From Carettochelys insculpta (Eukaryota > Chordata > Testudines > Carettochelyidae), in the NCBI RefSeq assembly GCF_033958435.1, contig NC_134137.1, positions 172,621,501-172,685,500 on the forward strand: 64,000 nt of DNA, written 5' to 3'. Below are positions 1-10,000 of this stretch, piece by piece. Below the pieces are notes generated by a model. That model searched no databases. It saw only the letters and a list, made by a program, of their open reading frames with translations, and was not told the origin of the DNA. Numbering within the stretch: position 1 is the stretch's first letter; each line of letters opens with the position of its first letter. Made by a program: the position numbers and the translations under genes.

Positions 1-170
1 AGGCTACCACGGTTTGGGGCTGCGGGGCCGCGGGGAGTACACATGGCAGTAGGGTGTCAGGCTGCGGGGCCAGCAGGGGGGTCAGGCTGCAGCGGGTTGG
101 GGCTGCAGGGCTGGTGGGGGGGGCAGCCTAGGGGGATTGGAGCCACGGAGAGTGGGATAAGGCTCCTATG
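1..170. repeat. GC-rich degenerate minisatellite
   Basis: Irregular repeats of phrases such as GGCTGCGGGGCC and GGGGTCAGGCTGC run to about 170, where AT-rich sequence resumes. It is cut by the window start, so full length and any host element are unknown. No coding potential is seen. Confidence 0.5.
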
Positions 171-180
171 AGCGGACAAA

Positions 181-890
181 GTTGATTCATAGCGTGAACT
201 AGGGTAGGTAGGTGAGTCCCTCGTTTAAGCGAGTACTCCTAAATGAAGTACTCATTTAACGAGGGATGAGTATACAAAGATTTCACAGTCCATGCAAAAG
301 CATCTGGCAGTCTGGATGTGGCCTATGGTCTGCCTGTTGACTATCTCTTCTCCAGAGGCAATGCAACTGTAATCACATAAAAAGCTCATGTACTTTATAA
401 AGTGAGGATTTCTGATTTAATAGAGCGTGATTGTAAAGGATTTTCAGAGTAGACTATCTGCCTTTGAAGAAAAAAGTTCACATAGAACTTGCACTGCATT
501 GCACAAGAAAAAAAATCCTTCTAAGTTTTGAAAAAGCACTTACTCTACAAAACTGGAAGCCACTTTTTGGCAGTTCAACATCCATGCCATTTTAATCAAC
601 AATTTCAGAGCAACAAAAAACAAAGAACACATGTCATAGATTTACTACCTGCTAAGACTTCCATTTCTCAAAACTGCATCTGCATAGCAAAGCCCTCACC
701 CACTCCAAAATATTAAGACCCAGTGAATTATTTTTTCTCCATTTGTGTAAACAAAAAAGGCCAAAAATAGTGCCAGCAAAAGATTTTGAGTAACTAGTTG
801 GATATATTTTCCAGCTACATTACAGATTCCTGAAAATGCAACTGATGTTGAACTAAATAACGCTGACATAATTAAAGCAACACAAAGGCT
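181..890. other. Unique-looking AT-rich sequence, nothing recognised
   Basis: No splice-compatible coding block, RNA gene or terminal repeat was seen. The 62-codon frame at 528-716 has no recognisable motif and looks accidental. Confidence 0.5.
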
Positions 891-896
891 TTATAA

Positions 897-1105
897 TCAA
901 CAAGAAGTCCAGTGGCACCTTACAGACTAACAAATTTTGGAGCATTAGCTTTTGTGGGCAAACACCCACTTTCACGCATCTGACGAAGCGGGTTTTTGAC
1001 CACGAAAGCTTATGCTCCAAAATTTCTGTTAGTCTATAAGGTGCCACAGGACTTCTCGTTGTTTTTGAAGATATAGACTAACATGGCTACCTCTCTGATG
1101 AATGC
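897..1105 (+). repeat. Penelope-type tail repeat, hairpin form, copy 1
   Basis: Two inverted arms (about 905-960 and 998-1060) carry the family phrases ATTTTGGAGCATTAGC and GTTAGTCTATAAGGTGCCAC. The right end is GACTAACATGGCTACCTCTC. The same tail follows a GIY-YIG coding remnant at 4290-4740, hence the Penelope assignment. A hammerhead-like core (CTGACGA at 980, GAAA at 1014) lies between the arms. Confidence 0.6.
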
Positions 1106-2572
1106 TTTATGTTTAAAGACAAGGCATGCTTTTTCCATTTTGAGAAACTAGTCATGTAAAAGTCCATCATCCATGAAGCATGTTTTCATTTTTAATTTTT
1201 CTTTGATAACTCAGTTGCTCTACAATCTCTCTTAAAAGACAACTATCAAAGAAAAAACTAAATTTACAGTGTTCACATTTGAAAGATTGTCAATTTTATA
1301 GAGCAAAGGTTGCTAAAACAGTGGAAGATTGTTGGATCATTTATGTCACTACTGAAAACATGGGTATAACAACATCATAAAGGTAAATATTTTGACAGTA
1401 GATTATAAGGTTAGTAAATTTGCAGAAAGGTGCTCCCAAAGCTTTCTCACACAGTCAAAAAAAGTGTTCATTCAGCAGATCCCACAGAACTAAACAACAT
1501 TTATATTTTCTTGTTGCACAAGTAGCCAAATGACATGGGTAGGATGCTTTTACCAGCATTCTGGCACTTTCATCAGACTTCATGCTGGATGATTAAGTAA
1601 AATTATTTTGTAATGTGAAAAATAATACACTTGAAAAGAGTTTTTGCAACTCTAGAAAAATCCAGCGTAGCTTATTCAGTCTACAGTGAAACAATAACAG
1701 AATATTTCCAGGAGTACTCTTCAGCAATACATTTAAAAATTCAGAAGTGATACCTGTTTAGATTTTAATTTGTTTATTTGAATATTAGTTAAACTTGCAT
1801 TCTCACTGATTTTTCTTGGTTAGCTTTGCTTTTGGGGAAAGAGTGATTACAGTCTGAATGCATTCTATTGACTATGGTAGAGGGAAGAATTGTTTTGAAA
1901 TAGAAGTGTCTCACTATGTAGAAATTTAAGTGTTTTAACCTCTCAGATTTTCATGAGGGAATGAAGGTCACTTGTATTTTTAACAGGCTTACCAAATTAT
2001 ATTTTTTTGTAGTCAACTTTAAACCCAACTGAATTTTTGGTGGAAGGTTTATTGGATGATTATCAAAATTAAGAGAAGGCCAAAGTACAACAATAGAGTA
2101 CATGTGAATCATACTTGTAGGGGGTGGAGTTAACTCTCATCTTGCATAGACTGAGTAATTAGAATTATTCATTAATTGTTCTTGAGCAGGCATGATACTG
2201 AAAATTAGATCATTAGTAACTATTACAATGAAGTGCATCTGTTTTAAATGTTGTAGAGTTTCCATGATTTCTTTTTAAATGTTTGAGTTTTACAGCCCTT
2301 GAAAAAAATTGAGTGCCATAGTCTGAATACCTGTGATTATTAAAAAATCAAAGTAATTTTATGAAATATTATTTAGTTCTCAATACCATTTACTTTGTGT
2401 GGTTTTCTTGAGACTAACATTTAAAATGAAGTATTCCATTTTCTAGTAACGTTTAAAATGGATTACTCCATTGACTCATAACTTTCCAGTCAAATTTCAC
2501 TTTCCAGGTACTTATGCACTAGAGAAGTGCTGCAAAAAACACTGAAAATGCTAACTTATTCTATTGAATACA
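1106..2572. other. AT-rich 3' flanking sequence, nothing recognised
   Basis: No convincing reading frame, terminal repeat or RNA structure was seen on either strand. The base composition is uniform and AT-rich. Confidence 0.45.
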
Positions 2573-2595
2573 AATATATATATATATATATATTT
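2573..2595. repeat. (TA)n microsatellite
   Basis: About ten TA units just left of the hairpin repeat at 2646. A second TA-rich run lies at about 2964-2992. Confidence 0.9.
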
Positions 2596-2645
2596 CCATT
2601 AGACTCAAGGAAAAAAATCCAAGGAAACACTTAACTGGTGTAGTA

Positions 2646-2840
2646 TCAGAGGGGTAGCCGTGTTAGTCTGGATCTGTAGAGCAACGAAGGGTCCTGTGGC
2701 ACCTTATAGACTAACAGAAAAGTTTAGAGCATGAGCTTTCGTGAGTTAACTCACCAGCATCTGAAGAAGTGAGTTAACTCACGAAAGCTCATGCTCTAAA
2801 CTTTTCTGTTAGTCTATAAGGTGCCACAGGACCCTTCGTT
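2646..2840 (-). mobile_element. Penelope-type snap-back insertion with 13-bp target duplication, copy 2
   Basis: A perfect 13-bp duplication AACTGGTGTAGTA lies at 2633-2645 and 2841-2853, so this is a discrete retroposed insertion. A 37-bp head (TCAGAGGGGTAGCCGTGTTA...) precedes a 72-bp inverted repeat (2683-2754 and 2769-2840) that is perfect by eye, separated by a 14-bp loop. The family sense strand, judged from the element with coding remnant at 3953-5093, is minus. Confidence 0.8.
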
Positions 2841-3173
2841 AACTGGTGTAGTAATTTCTACAAGCTTCTTTTATAAAATTTAAAGGGACATCTTCAACCC
2901 GAAGTCTCATTATTGTCAAACAAGTTAAAAGTTTCAGGTCCTACAATTGCTCAAGTCCCCCTGCTGATTATATATTATATATATATATATATTTAAAAAC
3001 AAAACAAAACACACTTTCTTTCTTTCTGTTCTTTTCCTTTTTCTTTTCTTTCTTGAGGAGTCAGTTCTACCAGTCTTACTCATATTGCGCAGTACATTAT
3101 TCTGCTCACGTACGTAAGCAGCACTGCGAATTTAACTGCTATTACACATGAACAAAGCTGGCTGCATCTAGCT

Positions 3174-3346
3174 CAGTGGTGCGCAACCTACAGCCCGCAG
3201 GCTGCATATGGTCTACCAGGTAATCAGATTGAGGATGAGCATCTGCAGGCACTTCCCTCAATTCCCACTGGGCAGAGCAGAGAGTTGAAGCCATTGGGAG
3301 CAATGGGAAGCATGGGGACCTCTGGGTTGCAGGTGGCCCACTACTG
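3174..3346. mobile_element. Short hAT-like MITE
   Basis: The ends are CAGTGGTGCGCAACCT and, inverted, CAGTAGTGGGCCACCT. They are flanked by 8-bp duplications ATCTAGCT (3166-3173) and ATCTAGAC (3347-3354), 6 of 8 matching. The 173-bp body has no coding capacity. The 8-bp duplication fits the hAT superfamily. Confidence 0.65.
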
Positions 3347-3403
3347 ATCTAGACCTATAAAAATATTTTTCCTCTTACTTTCTGTTGTGGGAAACACATA
3401 CAC

Positions 3404-3440
3404 AGACACAGAGACACACACACACACACAGACACACACG
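3404..3440. repeat. (CA)n microsatellite
   Basis: An interrupted CA run. It generates a spurious minus-strand frame rich in Val and Cys (3341-3631), which is not a gene. Confidence 0.9.
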
Positions 3441-3952
3441 GAAACACTGAAATAAAGGACTGACCAAAGCAAACTGTAAACAAATTGGAAAGGCAGAGAA
3501 AAGTATTTTTGCTTCCTTTCTCTGTCAGTTGTATTCATTTTAGGTGGTGGTTGTAAGAATAGTATGTAAAATATTTTCAGATAGGAATCTGATGTTTGAA
3601 GTTGACTGTGCCATTTTAATTTTTGGGTCAAACTGAACTTGTCAACATGCCTTAAATCAGTTACAGTGTACTAGTTCTCATAATTAAATCTTTCATTAAA
3701 CACTCATAGCATTTTCTTTAAACTGCTCAGTATATATTGAATGGTATTAGTGGCAAAAACAGAGACACAGGATTTAAACTAACATTCTAAAAACTTCCCT
3801 TTAATAATTCTAACCATAATACCTCATTACTGCACTCATGTCAACAGGCCCAATTCATCACAAACATAAGTGGATGCTACAGTAGCGAAGTCAGCTGTTT
3901 GTGCTAGTGTGGAGTGTAGCCCAATGCTGGTAAAACAATTATTTTTTAGTGA

Positions 3953-5093
3953 ACAACAAGAAGGCCTGTGGCACCTTATAGACTAACAGATATTTTGGAA
4001 CATGCATGAGTGGTGGTCGGGGGGTGCGGTTGCAGAGAAGGATTTAAAAGAGGGGCTCTCAGTAAAGGGGAGGGCCAGAGCTGACAAGGTCTATTCAGTC
4101 AGGGTGGAAATGGCCCATTATCAGCAGTAATGTGGAGTTGTGAACATCAAGAGAAGAGAAAACAAGTCAGTTCATCGTGGGGGGGGGGGGGGGGGTTGTG
4201 GCCCACTGTCAGATGCTAATGTGGAAGTGTGAACATCCAGGTTTAGCATTACTGTGTTGTAGTCTGTAGTTCACCAGCAACACAGTAACTCTAAACCTGG
4301 AACCAACCACTGCAACAAACCTCCCTGCCAACTCTGCTCACATATCTACACCAGCGATATCATCACAGGACCTAACATCAACGACACCATCAGGGGCTCC
4401 TTTACCTGCACATCTACTAATATAGGCCGTCATGTGCCAGCAATGCCCCACTGCAATTTACACTGGCCAAACTGGATAGTCTCTAAGTAAAACAATAAGT
4501 GGACATAAATCAGACATCAGGAACGGTAGCATATAAAAACCTGTAGGAGAACACTTCAATCTCCCTGGACACTCAGTAACAGATTTAAAAGTAGTGGTCC
4601 TGCAACAAAAAAAATTCAGAAATAAAATGGAAAGAGAAATCTCTTAGTTGCAATTCATTGGCATATTTGACTCCATCAGTCAAGGACTGAACAGAGCCTG
4701 GGAGTGGTTGGCCCATTACAAAAGCTTTTTATATTTTCTCTGCTCTTGATGTTCACAACTCCACATTAGCAACTGATAATAGGCCACATTCCCCGCCCCC
4801 ACCCCCATTGAACTAACTTGTTTTCTCCTCTCTTGATGTTCACAACTCCACATTACTGCTGATAATGGGCCATTTCCACCCTGACTGAACAGATCTTGTC
4901 AGCTCTGGCCCTCCCCTTTACTGAGACACCCCTCTTTAAATCCTCCTCTGAAACCCCCTCACTCATGCATCTGATGAAGCAGGTCTTTGCCCATGAAAGC
5001 TTATGTTCCAAAATTTCTGTTAGTCTATAAGGTGCCAGAGGCCTTCTTGTTATTTTTGAAGATACAGACTAACACAGATACCTCTCTGATATT
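3953..5093 (+). mobile_element. Penelope-like retroelement fragment with inverted arms
   Basis: Arms of roughly 250-300 bp at about 3953-4245 and 4720-5070 are inverted copies, sharing phrases such as GGCCCATTATCAGCAGTAAT and CCTTATAGACTAACAGA. The spacer holds a degraded GIY-YIG-type coding remnant. The right arm ends in the tail shared by the hairpin repeats (GTTAGTCTATAAGGTGCC, then GACTAACACAGATACCTC). Inverted terminal organisation is known for Penelope-like elements. A pure G run at about 4181-4194 sits inside the left arm. Confidence 0.65.
4290..4740 (+). pseudogene. Penelope C-terminal (GIY-YIG endonuclease) remnant
   Basis: Translating pieces in shifting frames gives CQQCP-like, YTGQT-like (from a YIGQT core), then PVGEHFNLPGHS, DLKVVVLQQK, FRNKMEREIS and a final FDSISQGLNRAWEWL. 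That order matches the end of Penelope-like ORFs, where the GIY-YIG nuclease follows the reverse transcriptase. Several frame changes and stops make it non-functional. The reverse transcriptase part is absent. Confidence 0.6.
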
Positions 5094-5099
5094 TTTTAG

Positions 5100-6823
5100 T
5101 GGTAGCCTCTGAAAAATAAATTTGTCCTCTCTTTGTATGTACCAATTTTTTCGCAACTTGTGTCAAGGTTTCCATTCATGCTGCCTATAAATTGCTCAGT
5201 AAGGCAGCTTTTAAGGCTTCCCTTCAACAAAGCACCTAATCCTTAACTTCAAGTGTATGGTTAAATCCCACTGTAGTCAACGGAATCTAAGTACGTACTT
5301 GGGTATTTTGTGGAACAGGAATGGATTTAAACAGGTGCTTACAGTTAAGCACATAATTAAGTGCTTTACTCAATCAGTGGTTAAGATTTGAAGGCCCCCT
5401 CCTTTTCATGCTGTCCTGCTAAAAGACTTCTTGAATCTGCTATTATTTTTACTTAACAATGGGGAATGGCCAACTTTTTCAGCATCAATTGTTCATAACA
5501 GGTATCCAGAATTAATACACAAACATAACATCTGGGGACAAACTGAAATGAATCATTATCACAGATAAATCTGTTTTCATTGTTAGTTCTGAGTTTGTTT
5601 AAAGACACAAAAGGATTTGTTTACAAGACTCTTGTATATTCTGGTAGTGTTTTGTGTTTGAAGAGTTTCTTTATATAACCCATAAATTATATTTTTTCAT
5701 ATTTAAAAAGAATGTCAAACTTCAATGACTTAACTGAGGTGGAAAAACTAACCAGACAGACAGTTTTTCATTTTTCAAAAAATCAGACTGTAAAACCTTG
5801 ATCTGCTAAATATTTTTCTTGATTGCTAGAAATATTGTGAACAATTGTACTTACTTACCTGAATACTTATTTTCCAAATATCTTCAGATCCAAGTTTACA
5901 TACACAGATAAATGTAATCGGAGCATCAGTTTATGCATGTATAAAACAAAGAGTCTGACAATATCAAAATGCCATCAAACTGTTGGCCCGTCTTTATGCT
6001 ATTATCAAATATATTCTACCATTATGGGATAGCAGAGAACCATGGCGCATTAGCACTAGGCATGTTTATTAAATCTGGTCAGTTTTCAGAACCTTCCATA
6101 TAGGAATACTAACATTTATTTTCCCCTTCTGGAAATTTTTTTCTCATGCTCAATATAGTAGTCATCCCGATTCCTACTGAATTTATAAAAATATTTTTTT
6201 TTATCCAATAATCCCACCAAGGTAAAAATAGGAGTTTTTATAGCAAATGATAAACAAAGCTCAGTGACTATGAGAGAAATTAAACTTATTTAAACTGTCA
6301 TACATTCGCTAATGATTCACACATTTCTATTTCCTTTGTGTGTTGTTGCCCACCTCAGACTGGCAGTTTTTAAGGTGCAGCAGTATCTTTCAAATGTATG
6401 TCTAATTTAATGATCAAATTCCACATGCTGTTGCCACATGCTTTGAATGTACATCATTAGCCAACCATGAGCTGTATTGAACAACAGGTCTAACTGAAAC
6501 TGCTTAATTCCTTAGAAATTGTAGCACTTTCAACCTAATGAGCGAACAAAAGGGGTATTTATGTCGTTCATTATATTACTAGATGCAATTTTTAAATTAA
6601 AAAAACAAAAACACACAAACCATCTCCAAAATTCAAAAAAACACATTTGAAAGAAGTTGCTGCACCTGCAAAGATACTCTTTAAGCTTACCATGAAATAC
6701 AAAAAGTGCACCCTTCTATATCTACATATAAAACATATTAGAAATAAAACTTGTGTAAAATGTTTGCTGTGCAAACTGTAAAAACAGTCACTCCATTCGT
6801 TTTCCTAAATATTCTCTTGCTTC
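5100..6823 (-). other. Presumed PKNOX1 3' UTR and downstream flank
   Basis: AT-rich sequence after the stop without an obvious gene. On the minus strand, AATAAA hexamers lie at plus positions 6115-6120 and 6065-6070, and an ATTAAA near 6405; any could be a poly(A) signal, and none can be chosen by eye. A degenerate palindromic repeat of the amniote type (motifs like AAGCACATAATTAAGTGC) occupies about 5224-5390. Confidence 0.4.
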
Positions 6824-7035
6824 CTACTGCAGAGAATCACTGTTATCCAAAACAAGCTCACTGATGTTAGTAGTTGAGAGGTCTGCTCCATCATCTTCAC
6901 CACTATCCACAGATTCATCCTCACTTTGTCCTGCCATCATAACTTGCTGAACAGCCAAAGTAGCACCATCAGATGACAAAGACTGGAGGCTGTCTACATT
7001 CATGTTGACTGGAGCTGTAATTGTTACAACAGCTC
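6824..7035 (-). CDS. PKNOX1: PKNOX1 exon 11: C-terminus and stop
   Basis: The acceptor is CCCCTCTCCAG. The coding part reads [15 protein letters not shown], then [20 protein letters not shown], then an acidic tail ending VLDNSDSLQ before TAG at 6826-6824. The last 70 residues are strongly PKNOX1-specific, which separates this gene from PKNOX2 and the MEIS genes. Confidence 0.96.
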
Positions 7036-10000
7036 CTGGAGAGGGGAAAACATGCATACAATTAGTAAAAGAAAAATAATGACCAAATAATTTAGTTTTA
7101 TAAGTTACACAAGAGAATCTGTGGGTTTTTTTTTATAAGATGCCCAGGAAATTACATATAAGAACCATCTATACTATTTAGATTGCTAAGTTGAACATTC
7201 AGAGGTTAAGAAACATCAGAATTAAGGTTTCAGGACTCTTAATTTGGTCCCTCTGTGTGCACGCATTTGAATGTTGCATAGCATCCAGCTTTCCACTGGA
7301 ACATCCTGTCAAAAAGGGACCTGGTGGCTCTGGTTAACACTGGGCTACTAAAAGTCAGGTTAACCACAGCAGCTGTCTCCATGCAAATACCCGAAGTAGT
7401 AGTCATTTCCTTAGCAAGGAACTGGTGCCAATGAGAGCTGTGGGGGCAACGCCAACAGGCAGGAGGATATGAAGTGTCTTCTTGGCACACCCTGTGTCTA
7501 AGAGCTGGAGGGACATGTCAACTGCTTCCAGGAGCTGCAGCTGCCTGAAGCCCACACCCCAAACCCTTTCCTGCACTTCAAGCCCCTCAGTTCCTGCCTG
7601 TAGCCCCCCTTCTATGCTCCTAACCTTTTATTAGGGATGTTAAAGTTTAACTGGTTAGCCAAATGGATGAGGCCTACCAGTTATGGCTAACTGCTACTAG
7701 CTGGAACAGACCCCTGCACACCACAGACAAGGGGTTGCTCCCACCACAAAGGGCTGCCATGGATGGGGATGCTCCAGCCAGGCTGTAGTAGCCCCATTTG
7801 CTGTGGCCTGGGGAGGCCACTCCCGCCCAGCATGGACAGAGGCTGCTCCTTCCAGGCTGAAGCATCCCCCACAGCATGCCAGGACCCAGGCTGCTCCAGT
7901 CCCGCTAGAGCACACCCACCCACAGCGCGCCCAGGCTGGGCTGCTGTGGACAGGGCAGTGGGCCCTGAGAGCAGGGGGTGCTCCAGCCTGGCTGGAGTAG
8001 CCTCTGTTCAAGGTAGGGGGCCACTCCAGCCACGGGGCAGGAGCAGCCTCCCCAGTCACACCCCTTGCCATTTAATCAGGTAACTGACTAAACCTAGAGT
8101 TTAACCAGTTAGCCAATTAAACAGGATTTTACATCCCTACCCCTCATCCCCAGCTCTTCCTCAGAGTCTGCAGTCACAGCTGGAGCCCTTACCACTTCCT
8201 GCCCCGCAATACCCTGGGTTAGCCTGGAGCCCGTTGGTGTACCCTGAGCCCCTCACTTCTGGCTCCTCCCCACACCCGGCACCCGCAGCCTAGAGCCTTA
8301 ACCTTTCCAACCTACTGCCCCAAACTAGTAGAAATGAGTGAGTGGGGATAGAATGTGCAGGGATGGGGCCTCGGGAAAGCAGCGGGGAAGAGTGTTCAGT
8401 TTTCTACAAATCAGAAAGTTGGCAACCCAAATGCACTATGATACGAGCTTTAATTACACAATCACATCTGAGTATTTTGCAGTGTTTCTCTATCTCATTC
8501 AGTGCAGCCTGGAAGATGTTTAGGCAGTGAATTAGGGTTACTTAAATGGATGAGATAGCTGCCTTATTTAGCTCCCATTTATGTCAAAAATTAATTGCAG
8601 CGTTTTATTCATGGTGCTACCGATATATTAGAGAGTCCAACAAAAGACACCTTCTCATCCACTCTACCAACAATTAATGGCAGCTTTCCTGTTAACTTCA
8701 ATGGGAGTAAAATCAGGTCCTCGGTGTGGAAGCTGTAAGGTGTGGGGTAGCCTGATGCAGGGGACTGCAGGAAGGGAAAGCCTGGTCCTATGGTTGAGAC
8801 AGTTAGATGACACACAGGAAAGATAATTGGATCTATTCCTGCCTCTGCCACAAAGTTCTTATGTGACATTAGCCAAGTCTTTTAAACCAAAAATGCAACA
8901 GGTGCTTACTAATTATAGTGTTCAGTGTGAAACTGTTGGTGCCTGATTTGCAGCACTGAGCACACAACAAGTGAATTCAATGAGAGCTGCAGACACCCAG
9001 TACCTGGGGCAGTAAGGGAGTGTGGCCTGCAGGAATGAGAACTGCGTGGAGAGTCGGGAGGCTCCATGTAACAAGGCTGTCTTTTCCATGCTTGGAAAAA
9101 TAATACATGGTCATGTAACTAAAAGCTCTACCATAGTATGTATGCACAAGGGAAAAGAATTAAGATTGCATGGGAAACTTTAATTCTGACATTTTCTAAC
9201 TTCCAGGTGCTTTACTTGGAGAAATTTAAACAAAATTCTAGAAACAATTTATATGTATAAAATTATACCACAACCCCAAGTATTTAGCTAAAATTCTCAC
9301 AGAGAAATTTCTGTCAATTCTTTCCATACTATCAACACAGTGTTTTAGCTACATCAGGACATGCCCCAAAACATAACAAAAGCCACTTTTTATTTCTAGT
9401 TAACAAAGATATTTCAATAAGGGATTCATTTTACTATACACACTCCAGCCAACTTTCCTTACCATCTGACATCGTAAGTTCATTAGATTGCTGCTGAGCA
9501 ACTCCTGATGCAATGGAATCAGGCCAGAACCTCTGAACTGGTCTGTTTTGAGCTGTTTTTTTCTTGGTTTTTGGAGTTTCAGAACAGCTGGAATCCAGCA
9601 TTGGCTGAAGAATTCGTCTTCTAGCATTAATAAACCTAAACATAACCAACAAAAACCCCCCACAACTTATGACCAAAAAACTGTGAACACATGCACACCA
9701 TGAACTCAATGTTGTATCCAGAAATACAAAAATTAAACAGAAATTAATGTTAAAACAGCAACATGCTGGTTTCACACTGCAAGTTCGGCACAGATCCACT
9801 CCTTTGAATGAGGAGACCAGAGCTCTATATCAGATATGACAAATTGCTGGATTGTTGGATCGGTCATTAAACCTGTTTAAGCCTCAATTCCTTTGCCAGC
9901 AAAATATTAGGCATACCATATCTCTTGGGCTGTAAGCTGAAAGCTGTAAGCTGAAAGTCCTCAGCGCCTGTAGAGTCCCTGGGTGCTTTCTGTGCTGAGT

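Larger units (their letters stand above)
7036..9462 (-). other. PKNOX1 intron 10
   Basis: The donor GTAAGG lies at 9462 and the acceptor CTCCAG at 7036. It contains a TIR element (7632-8139) and a MIR-like fragment (about 8790-8885). The rest shows no recognisable feature. Confidence 0.85.

Noticed and set aside
2646..2840. tRNA-derived SINE
   Set aside because: No A and B box spacing could be recognised, and the same tail follows a GIY-YIG remnant at 3953-5093, so Penelope origin is preferred; a SINE origin of the head is not fully excluded.
3341..3631. 96-codon minus frame with Val/Cys run
   Set aside because: Produced by a CA microsatellite; no other evidence.
7674..8083. Several overlapping frames, both strands
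   Set aside because: They lie inside a TIR element with GC-rich interior; no domain is recognisable.
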